From contig CACWHK010000006.1 of assembly GCA_902760755.1 (NCBI GenBank), forward strand, positions 1 to 64,000: a DNA stretch of 64,000 nt, written 5' to 3'. A model generated the notes under the pieces. It worked only from the letters and a program-made list of their open reading frames with translations. It was not told where the DNA came from and searched no databases. Within the stretch, counting starts at the first letter, position 1, and each line of letters begins with the position of its first letter. Source of the DNA: an uncultured Lachnospiraceae bacterium. Its GTDB lineage: Bacteria > Bacillota > Clostridia > Lachnospirales > Lachnospiraceae. Below are positions 25,100-32,371 of the stretch, piece by piece. Position numbers and translations under genes: made by a program.

Positions 25100-26215
25100 A
25101 TGCGACTGGAAGTGGATATTGAAAAATACTATCGTGGTTTTCACCTGCGAAGCGCATTTTCCGTGGATACGGAGCGGTTCGCCCTTCTTGGTGCCTCCGG
25201 CTGCGGAAAGACCCTTACCTTAAAATGCATCGCCGGGATCGAGAAGCCGGACCACGGCTGGATCACCCTGGGAGACCGGGTGCTTTTTGATGCGGAGCAG
25301 CGGATAAATGTGCCTGCAAGAGACCGGGGGATCGGATATCTCTTCCAGAATTATGCGCTGTTTCCGAATATGACCGTGCGGCAGAATATCTTTGCGGTTG
25401 CAAAGGAGAAGAAATATGCGGAGGAGCTGCTGGACCGGTTCTTTCTTCGGGAGGTTGCGGATCAGTATCCGGCGGAGCTCTCGGGCGGGCAGAGCCAGCG
25501 GACGGCACTGGCCAGGATGCTGGTGACGCGGCCGAAGGTGCTTCTGCTGGATGAACCCTTCTCCGCGCTGGATAATTACATCCGGACCCGGGTGGAGCAT
25601 GAGATCCTGGATCTTCTGGATACCTTCGACGGACCGTCCGTTCTGGTTACCCATGACCGGAACGAGGCATACCGTCTGGCAGACCGGATCGGAGTGATGG
25701 AAGCCGGGAGGCTGGTGGAGCAGCAGGACCGTCAGGCCTTCTTCGACCATCCGGGCACGGTGGCTGCGGCAAGACTGACGGGCTGTAAGAATATCTCCCG
25801 CCTGGAGCGGACATCGGACGGTAGTCTTTATGCCGTGGACTGGGGTGTGACCCTGGGACGGGACATGGGAGAAGGAGCGGGGGATGCTACTCATGTAGGC
25901 TTCCGTGCCCATTATTTCACCTATGTCCCGGCAGAGGATGCTGCAGGGATGGAAGGTATGGTGGCTTCGGCAGAAACAAAGACTTCGGAGGAGGGAGCGC
26001 CCCTTCTTCGGTGCAGGCTGCAGCGGGTGATCGAGGATACATTTTCGGTGGTGATCTGCTTTCGGACGGAGGGAAACCCCGTGGATACGCCGGATGCCCT
26101 GCTTACCTGGATCGTAAATAAAACCGGGTGGGATGCCGTAAAGGACCGGGTGCTGGCAGGCACCTTTACGTTACAGCTCCCGCCGGAGAAACTAATGTTT
26201 TTAAAGGACAACTAA
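25100..26215 (+). CDS. modC: Molybdate ABC transporter ATPase ModC
   Basis: 371 residues. ATPase domain with Walker A LGASGCGKTLTL (near 31-42), Q-loop YLFQNYALFPNMTV, signature LSGGQSQRTALARM, Walker B VLLLDEPFSALD and the H-loop VLVTHDRNEAYRLADRIGVM. The C-terminal region (about 235-371) has the size of a molybdate-binding MOP/TOBE domain, although its sequence is not strongly typical. Stop TAA is two bases before the moaA start. Confidence 0.93.
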   Translation: MRLEVDIEKYYRGFHLRSAFSVDTERFALLGASGCGKTLTLKCIAGIEKPDHGWITLGDRVLFDAEQRINVPARDRGIGYLFQNYALFPNMTVRQNIFAVAKEKKYAEELLDRFFLREVADQYPAELSGGQSQRTALARMLVTRPKVLLLDEPFSALDNYIRTRVEHEILDLLDTFDGPSVLVTHDRNEAYRLADRIGVMEAGRLVEQQDRQAFFDHPGTVAAARLTGCKNISRLERTSDGSLYAVDWGVTLGRDMGEGAGDATHVGFRAHYFTYVPAEDAAGMEGMVASAETKTSEEGAPLLRCRLQRVIEDTFSVVICFRTEGNPVDTPDALLTWIVNKTGWDAVKDRVLAGTFTLQLPPEKLMFLKDN

Positions 26216-26217
26216 GG

Positions 26218-27213
26218 ATGAATCGCACGACAAAACAACTGATCGACGCATACGGGAGAAGGATCGATTATCTTCGGATCTCCCTTACGGATAAATGCAA
26301 TCTCCGGTGCAGATACTGCATGCCGAAGGAGGGTATCATGCCCCTTCGCCATGAGGAGGTGCTGACACTGGAGGAGATCCGCCGGGTGGCGGAGGTGCTG
26401 ACGGAGCTTGGGATCCGGAGGATCCGGGTCACCGGCGGAGAGCCTCTGGTACGGCGGAATGCCATGTCGCTGGTACAGGAGCTGACGGAACTTCCGAACC
26501 GACCGGAGATCGTTATGACCACAAACGGGGTATTCCTGGGAGAGCATCTGGAGGCCCTGGCGAAGACCGGGGTCCGGAAGATCAATATCAGTCTGGATAC
26601 CCTGCGGCGGGAGACCTACCGGGAGCTGACCGGAGAGGACGCCCTGGACCGGGTGAAGGAAGCCCTGGAGAAGGCTCTTTCCATGGGCTTCGAGGTGAAG
26701 GTGAACACGGTTCTGATCCGTGGCATCAATGATACGGAAGCGGAGGAAATAGCTCTGCTGGCAAAGGACGGGAACGTTACCGTCCGGTTTATCGAGCTTA
26801 TGCCCATGGGCTGTGCCGGCGGGCTGACCGGAGTTTCGGGAGATGCCCTGCAGCAGCAGCTGGAGGCCAGGTTCGGTACGTCGGAACCCGTTGTCGGAAA
26901 CGGCGAGGAGGGCAGCGGCCCCGCGAGGTATGTATGGTTTCCCGGCTTTTGCAGTCCGGTGGGCTTTATCGATCCCATCAGTCACCGGTTCTGCAGGGAC
27001 TGCAACCGGATCCGTCTTACGGTGGACGGACATCTGAAGCTCTGTCTCTTCTATCCGGACGGGATCGACCTTCGGGAACCTCTTCGGAACGGCTGCAGCG
27101 ACGAAGAGCTTGCGGAAATGATCCGCGGGGCGATCCTTCTGAAGCCGAAGCGTCATGAATTCGTGCGCGGAGAGGCGGAGGAAGAAAAGAGCATGGTTCA
27201 GATCGGAGGATGA
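26218..27213 (+). CDS. moaA: GTP 3',8-cyclase MoaA (radical SAM)
   Basis: First step of molybdopterin synthesis. 331 residues. The N-terminal SAM cluster CNLRCRYC (near 27-34) and ITDGGEP-like VTGGEPLVRRN are clear, as is the C-terminal cluster in CSPVGFIDPISHRFCRDCNRIRLT that binds GTP. It ends without the usual double Gly of MoaA, although MVQIGG at the extreme C-terminus supplies a Gly-Gly that is needed for activity in the family. Start ATG 26218 is chosen because an upstream ATG lies inside modC. The stop overlaps the region of the next start. Confidence 0.95.
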   Translation: MNRTTKQLIDAYGRRIDYLRISLTDKCNLRCRYCMPKEGIMPLRHEEVLTLEEIRRVAEVLTELGIRRIRVTGGEPLVRRNAMSLVQELTELPNRPEIVMTTNGVFLGEHLEALAKTGVRKINISLDTLRRETYRELTGEDALDRVKEALEKALSMGFEVKVNTVLIRGINDTEAEEIALLAKDGNVTVRFIELMPMGCAGGLTGVSGDALQQQLEARFGTSEPVVGNGEEGSGPARYVWFPGFCSPVGFIDPISHRFCRDCNRIRLTVDGHLKLCLFYPDGIDLREPLRNGCSDEELAEMIRGAILLKPKRHEFVRGEAEEEKSMVQIGG

Positions 27214-27215
27214 GT

Positions 27216-28208
27216 ATGGGAAAGCTGCTGGCGGTTTGCATCAGTGAGAAGAAGGGCACGGTGAAGAAGGATATCGGAACCTGCCGTATCATAGAAGAGT
27301 TCGGCCTGGAGGGGGATGCCCATGCGGGAAGCGGAAGGCAGGTGAGCCTTCTTTCCGCGGAGCAGGTGGAAGCCTTCCGGGAACGGTCGAAGGGGGTAGT
27401 GGACCTGCCACCGGGTATCTTCGGAGAAAACCTTCTGGTGGAGGGCTTTGACTTTAAGAGCTATCCGGTGGGGACGCAGTTCCGGATCAAAGAGGTGCTT
27501 CTGGAGCTGACCCAGATCGGAAAGCAGTGCCACACCGGTTGTGAGATCATGCAGCGGACCGGAGAGTGCATCATGCCCCGGGAGGGTGTCTTTGCCCGGG
27601 TAGTCTCAGGCGGAACCGTTCATGTGGGAGATGCGGTGGAGCTCATTTCCACGCCGGAAAAGAATCCGGAGGAGAGCGTAACCGGGGAAGGCGCGGAAGC
27701 AAAGGAAGCAAAGGCAGCAAAGCATTCCCCCTTCCGTGCAGCCATTCTTACGGCAAGTGACCGGTCCTTCCGCGGAGAGCGGGAGGATAAGAGCGGACCG
27801 AGGATCGCGGAGCTTCTCACGGAGGCAGGCTATGAGATCGGATCCAGACTTCTTCTTCCGGATGATGAGGAGGGACTGGCCGAGGCACTGATCCGGCTCT
27901 CGGATGAGGAGGGACCGGATGTGATCTTTACCACCGGAGGAACCGGGCTGTCCCCGCGGGACCGGATGCCGGAAGCCACAAAGCGTGTGGCGGACCGGGA
28001 TGTCCCCGGGATCGCGGAGGGGATCCGCGCCTACAGCCTGACCATCACTCCGCGGGCCATGCTGTCCCGGGCAGTCAGTGTGATCCGGGGGAAGACGCTG
28101 ATCGTGAATCTTCCCGGAAGTCCGAAGGCAGTGACCGAGTGCCTTACCTATCTGCTTCCGGTGCTGGAGCATGGGCTTTTGATCCTCCGGGGAGAAGCGG
28201 ACGGATAG
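27216..28208 (+). CDS. MOSC domain fused to MogA/MoaB molybdopterin adenylyltransferase
   Basis: 330 residues. Residues about 1-145 are a MOSC domain (GLEGDAHAGSGRQVSLLSAEQ, GENLLVEG, LLELTQIGKQCHTGCEI with the conserved Cys). An Ala/Lys/Glu-rich linker (about 150-170) leads to a MogA domain starting FRAAILTASDRSFRGEREDKSG with TTGGTGLSPRDRMPEAT and NLPGSPKAV. MogA adenylylates molybdopterin before metal insertion; MOSC domains bind sulfur or Mo cofactor. ATG 27210 touches the GGAGG signal directly, so ATG 27216 with six-base spacing is the better start. Confidence 0.9.
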   Translation: MGKLLAVCISEKKGTVKKDIGTCRIIEEFGLEGDAHAGSGRQVSLLSAEQVEAFRERSKGVVDLPPGIFGENLLVEGFDFKSYPVGTQFRIKEVLLELTQIGKQCHTGCEIMQRTGECIMPREGVFARVVSGGTVHVGDAVELISTPEKNPEESVTGEGAEAKEAKAAKHSPFRAAILTASDRSFRGEREDKSGPRIAELLTEAGYEIGSRLLLPDDEEGLAEALIRLSDEEGPDVIFTTGGTGLSPRDRMPEATKRVADRDVPGIAEGIRAYSLTITPRAMLSRAVSVIRGKTLIVNLPGSPKAVTECLTYLLPVLEHGLLILRGEADG

Positions 28209-28229
28209 ATTATCTGAAAGGAATTACCG

Positions 28230-29015
28230 ATGCCTGATAGATTTCAGAATCATGCAAATGACATACCGGTCACGGCAGGGGTTCCCTGCCGCGTGGTAAA
28301 GGAAAGCGGTGAGGTGACGGAAAAGGAAACGGGAATCATCGTTGAAAAGGAGCTGGAGGTTTCCGTGAACGGGATACCTGCATTTCGGCTTACCTGCACG
28401 CCGGAGCATCTGACGGAGCTGATCCTCGGACGGCTCTGTACGGAAGGGATCATCCGGAGTGCGGAGGAGGTGGAGCATCTCTTTATCTGCGGAGAGGGGA
28501 ATATTGCCGAGGTGCGTCTCACGGAGGACTGTACTTTTGAGCCTTACACCGGGGCGGAACCCACCTGTTGTACGGGAAACCGGCAGCTGATCCAAAGAGC
28601 GGGAGAAGAATCCGCCGCGGTCCTTCCGAAGGTGACTCCGGAGCCGGGGACCGTGTTCGGCCTGGCGGAGCATTTCCGGAGGGACGGGGAGCTGCACAGG
28701 TCCACGGGAGGAGCCCATAGCTGTTATCTTCGGCTGGAGGACGGGCAGGTTCTTAGCTTCGAGGACGTGGGAAGGCACAATGCACTGGATAAGGCCGTGG
28801 GAGCCATGCTCCTAGCCCATGCGGACCCGGGGAGCTGCATACTCTTTACCACGGGACGCGTTGCAGAGGATCTGGCAAGGAAGGTGATCGCTGCGGGAAT
28901 CCCGGTGCTGATCAGCAAGGCGGTTCCGACGGAGGCAGCGGTTCGTCTTTCGAAGGAGGCAGGGTTAACCCTGATCTGCAGGGCCTGGCCGGATTCCTAT
29001 GAGCTTTATTCCTGA
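28230..29015 (+). CDS. fdhD: Formate dehydrogenase accessory sulfurtransferase FdhD
   Basis: Passes sulfur from a cysteine desulfurase to the Mo cofactor of formate dehydrogenase, which needs it for activity. 261 residues. Recognisable parts: EKELEVSVNGIPAFRLTCTPEHLTELILGRL, STGGAHSCYL, FEDVGRHNALDKAVG, FTTGRVAEDLARKV and PVLISKAVPTEAAVRLSKEAGLTLI. The usual CxxC of FdhD is here PTCCTGN, with adjacent cysteines. AAAGGAATT precedes the ATG. Last gene of the formate/Mo cofactor operon. Confidence 0.93.
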   Translation: MPDRFQNHANDIPVTAGVPCRVVKESGEVTEKETGIIVEKELEVSVNGIPAFRLTCTPEHLTELILGRLCTEGIIRSAEEVEHLFICGEGNIAEVRLTEDCTFEPYTGAEPTCCTGNRQLIQRAGEESAAVLPKVTPEPGTVFGLAEHFRRDGELHRSTGGAHSCYLRLEDGQVLSFEDVGRHNALDKAVGAMLLAHADPGSCILFTTGRVAEDLARKVIAAGIPVLISKAVPTEAAVRLSKEAGLTLICRAWPDSYELYS

Positions 29016-29054
29016 TATATCGTCTGAAATTCCCTACGATAGAATCGATAATGG

Positions 29055-29090
29055 CCCTGCATTTCCGTGAAATGCGGGGTCCGTTTATGA
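29055..29090 (+). terminator. Likely terminator of the formate dehydrogenase/Mo cofactor operon
   Basis: CCCTGCATTT (29055-29064) pairs with AAATGCGGGG (29070-29079), 10 bp with one wobble, loop CCGTG. The following TCCGTTTATG is only partly T-rich. It ends the long operon that began at 12065. Confidence 0.6.
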
Positions 29091-29122
29091 TATGATAGGC
29101 AGACATAAGGAGGTACAACACA

Positions 29123-30196
29123 ATGTTACTAAACTTTATTTTTGCAGGCGTCGGTGTGATCTTCGTTATTGCAGCCATCGCAGTCGGCACAAAGGCCAAG
29201 GTTGCAGGGCTGGTAAGCAAGAGGAAGGACGGGGATGAGAATATCATCGAAGTCGGAGGAAAGAGCGTTAAGCCGGCGGTGATCACCCTGGCAGTGCTCG
29301 GAGCATTGTCTCTCATCTTCTCCATGTCCTTTACGATCATTCCCACCGGTTATACCGGTGTTCGCGTGACCTTCGGACAGGTTGAGGAAGCAACCCTTCC
29401 CCATGGCTTCAACTTCCATCTGCCGGTGATCCAGCAGATCGTGATGGTTAATAACAAGCAGCAGGATATCCGGTTCGACGGGGATATCATTTCCGAGACC
29501 AGTGAGCGGAACGAGGTTACGTTCCAGGGGATCACGGTCACCTATCAGATCAATCCCGAGAAGTCGGCGTGGATCTACGCAAATGTAACGAATTACGAGG
29601 ACGGTCTCGTAAAGGAGTCTCTGGTTGCATCCGCGATCAAGACCTCCTCCAAGACCCTGTCTCCCGTAGACTGTACAAACCGCAGCATCCTGGAGCCCAT
29701 CGCGAAGGAGAACATCCAGAAGTCTCTGGATGAGAAGTACGGCCAGCAGGTTGTGTATGTGAACAAGGTTGTCATTTCCGATGCGAAGTTCGATCAGGAA
29801 TATGACGAGAAGATCGCAAGAAAGCAGCAGGCACAGATCGATTACGAGACACAGCAGATCGAGAACAAGAAGAATATCGAGAAGGCCTCCGCAGATGCAG
29901 AGGTTCGTAAGACTCAGGCACAGGCAGAAGCAAATGCGAAGCTGATCGCAGCGGATGCCGAGGCAGAGGCAAACCGGAAGCTGTCCGAGTCCATCGATTC
30001 CAACGTGCTCCGCAACAAGTACTATGAGAACTGGAACGGTGTTCTTCCGTCCACCATCGTAGGAGATGAAGCAGCACAGATCATGCTGGGAATCGGTACG
30101 GATGCATCGGCACAGCCGACGACGCCGAAGAAGACCGAAGCTCCTACGGAGCAGGCAACAGAGGCACCCACGGAGCAGACAACCGAAACTGAATAA
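29123..30196 (+). CDS. SPFH/prohibitin-family membrane protein
   Basis: 357 residues. Two hydrophobic segments at the N-terminus (about 5-23 and 52-72) anchor it. The Band 7/PHB domain follows (YTGVRVTFGQVEEATLPHGFNFHLPVIQQIV), then an Ala/Glu/Lys-rich coiled coil (about 225-295) with the typical EAEANRKLSESI run into helix. The tail is a Thr/Glu/Pro-rich repeat (EAPTEQATEAPTEQTTETE). Such proteins form membrane microdomain rings and may scaffold proteases. AAGGAGG precedes the ATG. Single gene between terminators. Confidence 0.9.
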   Translation: MLLNFIFAGVGVIFVIAAIAVGTKAKVAGLVSKRKDGDENIIEVGGKSVKPAVITLAVLGALSLIFSMSFTIIPTGYTGVRVTFGQVEEATLPHGFNFHLPVIQQIVMVNNKQQDIRFDGDIISETSERNEVTFQGITVTYQINPEKSAWIYANVTNYEDGLVKESLVASAIKTSSKTLSPVDCTNRSILEPIAKENIQKSLDEKYGQQVVYVNKVVISDAKFDQEYDEKIARKQQAQIDYETQQIENKKNIEKASADAEVRKTQAQAEANAKLIAADAEAEANRKLSESIDSNVLRNKYYENWNGVLPSTIVGDEAAQIMLGIGTDASAQPTTPKKTEAPTEQATEAPTEQTTETE

Positions 30197-30205
30197 ACAA
30201 AGTGG

Positions 30206-30250
30206 CCGGCCGGATTGTAAGGAAGCGATCCGGCCGGAGCTGTTTATATT
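30206..30250 (+). terminator. Terminator of the SPFH gene
   Basis: Perfect 10-bp stem CCGGCCGGAT/ATCCGGCCGG (30206-30215 with 30228-30237) with a 12-base loop, followed by AGCTGTTTATATT. The T-run is short, so it may be moderate. Confidence 0.6.
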
Positions 30251-30277
30251 GACACTTCTTAAGGAAAATGAGACAAT
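30249..30277 (+). promoter_or_regulatory. Promoter of the aminotransferase-HAD-GGDEF/EAL genes
   Basis: Consensus TTGACA (30249-30254) and GACAAT (30272-30277), spacer 17. It begins right at the end of the upstream terminator and lies 35 bases before the aminotransferase ATG. Confidence 0.8.
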
Positions 30278-30312
30278 ATTACTTGTGAAACTATGCCCGG
30301 GAGGCAGGAAAT

Positions 30313-31533
30313 ATGCGTAAATTTGAAAAGTCACTGAAGCTGAATAATGTCTGTTATGATATCCGCGGTCCGGTTATGGATGAGGCTAACCGGATGCAGG
30401 CGGAGGGAGAGAAGATCCTGAAGCTGAACATCGGGAATCCGGCACCCTTCGGGTTTCGGGCCCCCCAGTCTCTGGTGGATTACATGGCAGAGGAGCTGGT
30501 GAATACGGAGGGGTACTCCGATTCCAAGGGTCTGCTCAGCGCAAGACAGGCCATCGTTGCATATGATGAGAAGAAGGGGATCCGTGGTGTGACCGCGAAT
30601 GATGTCTACACCGGAAACGGAGTCAGTGAGCTGATCACCCTCTCCATGCAGGGACTTCTGGATTACGGGGATGAGATCCTCGTTCCGGCTCCGGATTATC
30701 CGCTCTGGACCGCATCCGTTACACTGGCGGGGGGAACTGCGGTGCATTATATCTGCGATGAGGAAGCCGGATGGTATCCGGATGTGGCGGATATCCGAAG
30801 AAAGATCACGCCGCGGACCAAGGGGATCGTCATCATCAACCCCAACAATCCCACGGGTGCTCTTTATCCGAAGTCACTTCTTTCCGAGATCGTGGCCCTT
30901 GCGGAGCAGCATGATCTGATCATTTTCGCGGACGAGATCTATGACCGTCTGGTGATGGACGGAAAGAAGCATACCTCCATCGCGAGTCTGGCGGAGGACT
31001 GCCTCTGCATTACATTTAACGGACTCTCCAAGTCCCACCTGATGGCAGGCTATCGTGTGGGCTGGATGTCCATCTCCGGGGATAAGAGCAATGCGAAGGG
31101 GTATATCGAGGGCATCAATCTGCTCTCTTCCATGCGGCTCTGCTCCAACGTGCCGGCACAGTCGCTGATCGCACCGGCCCTGGATCTTCTGGACGAAACA
31201 GACACCATGCTGGTACCCGGCGGACGTGTGTATGAGCAGCGGGAGTTTATTTACAACGCGGTAAATGATATCCCCGGCATGAGTGCGGTGAAGCCGGAGG
31301 CGGCCTTCTATATCTTCCCGAAAATGGATGTAAAGAAGTTCCGGATCCTGGATGATGAGCGCTTTGCCCTGGACCTTCTCAGGGAGAAGAAGATCCTGGT
31401 AACCCACGGAGGCGGATTCCACTGGGAGGAGCCGGATCATTTCCGGATCGTGTACCTTCCGGCCATGGATACCCTTGCGGAGGCCATGGGTGAGATGAAG
31501 GATTTCTTCGCGCACTACGAGCAGAGGGCATAG
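30313..31533 (+). CDS. PLP-dependent aminotransferase, alanine transaminase AlaA-like
   Basis: Class I/II aminotransferase, 406 residues. It opens KLNNVCYDIRGPVMDEANRMQAEGEKILKLNIGNPAPFGF, the hallmark of the AlaA-type pyruvate:glutamate transaminase group. PDYPLW, INPNNPTGALYP, ADEIYDRL and the Schiff-base Lys240 in NGLSKSHLMAGYRVGW are present, then HFRIVYLP. It probably exchanges alanine and pyruvate. GGGAGGCAGG precedes the ATG. The HAD gene starts one base after its stop. Confidence 0.9.
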   Translation: MRKFEKSLKLNNVCYDIRGPVMDEANRMQAEGEKILKLNIGNPAPFGFRAPQSLVDYMAEELVNTEGYSDSKGLLSARQAIVAYDEKKGIRGVTANDVYTGNGVSELITLSMQGLLDYGDEILVPAPDYPLWTASVTLAGGTAVHYICDEEAGWYPDVADIRRKITPRTKGIVIINPNNPTGALYPKSLLSEIVALAEQHDLIIFADEIYDRLVMDGKKHTSIASLAEDCLCITFNGLSKSHLMAGYRVGWMSISGDKSNAKGYIEGINLLSSMRLCSNVPAQSLIAPALDLLDETDTMLVPGGRVYEQREFIYNAVNDIPGMSAVKPEAAFYIFPKMDVKKFRILDDERFALDLLREKKILVTHGGGFHWEEPDHFRIVYLPAMDTLAEAMGEMKDFFAHYEQRA

Positions 31534-31534
31534 C

Positions 31535-32356
31535 ATGGAAAAGAAGCTACTCGTTCTGGATATCGACGGAACGCTGGTGAATAACGAAAAAAAGATCACA
31601 CCGAAGACGAAGGAAGCACTCTTTTCGGCCATGGAGGCAGGACACAGCGTGATGATCGCCTCCGGGCGGCCTACCCCCGGCGTACAGCGCTACGTGGAGG
31701 AGCTGGAGCTGAAAAGGTTCGGGGGATACACCCTGACCTATAACGGTGCGCGGGTGCAGGAATGTCGCAGCGGGAGGGTGATTTACGAGAAACGCCTGTC
31801 CAATAAGTATCTTCCGTTTCTTTACTCCTACGCGAAGCAGTATGACCTGGGGATCATTACCTACGAGAACGATCTTTCAAAGGACCCGCAGGTGCTGTCC
31901 GGCCGCAGGCTGGATGACTGGATCCTCTGGGAGGCGAAGATCAACGGCCTGACCGTGGGAGAGCGGGAAGACTTTCTGGATTATGTAAACTATGACGTAT
32001 ATAAGGTGCTGATGACGGCAGAACCGGAGACGTCGGAAGGGCATATGAAGGAGCTGCAGAAGTTGCTGGGTCCTTCGGCAAATGTCATGCGTTCCGAGGC
32101 CTTCTTTATCGAGATCACGGCGCGGGGCATCGATAAGGCCGGGACGCTGGAGCGTGTCATCGGACCGGTGGGAGTGTCCCAGAGTAATACAATCTGCTGC
32201 GGAGATGCCTTTAATGACATTTCCATGGTACAGTATGCCGGAGTCGGCGTGGCCATGGGCAACGCAAAACCGGAGGTGAAGGAGGTTGCTGACTATATCA
32301 CGGCCAGCAACGAAGAAGACGGAATCGCGGAGGTAGTGGAGCGGTTCCTGCTGTAG
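31535..32356 (+). CDS. Cof-type HAD-IIB sugar phosphatase
   Basis: 273 residues. HAD motif I LLVLDIDGTLVNNEKKITPKT, motif II IASGRPTPGV, a C2 cap with NGARVQ, and motif IV GDAFNDISMVQYAGVGVAMGNA are complete, so it should be an active phosphatase, usually on sugar phosphates. The C-terminal DYITASNEEDGIAEVVERFLL is typical of YidA-like members. Almost no gap to the aminotransferase upstream; probably co-transcribed with it and with the GGDEF-EAL gene. Confidence 0.92.
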   Translation: MEKKLLVLDIDGTLVNNEKKITPKTKEALFSAMEAGHSVMIASGRPTPGVQRYVEELELKRFGGYTLTYNGARVQECRSGRVIYEKRLSNKYLPFLYSYAKQYDLGIITYENDLSKDPQVLSGRRLDDWILWEAKINGLTVGEREDFLDYVNYDVYKVLMTAEPETSEGHMKELQKLLGPSANVMRSEAFFIEITARGIDKAGTLERVIGPVGVSQSNTICCGDAFNDISMVQYAGVGVAMGNAKPEVKEVADYITASNEEDGIAEVVERFLL

Positions 32357-32371
32357 AAGCAAAGAGACCAT

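Noticed and set aside
29820..30080. Ala/Glu-rich repeats of the SPFH gene as DNA repeats
   Set aside because: This is ordinary coiled-coil composition; the DNA itself is not repeated.
29129..30334. 401-residue minus-strand frame opposite the SPFH gene
   Set aside because: Mirror of the Ala/Glu-rich coiled coil; Leu/Cys-rich without family features.
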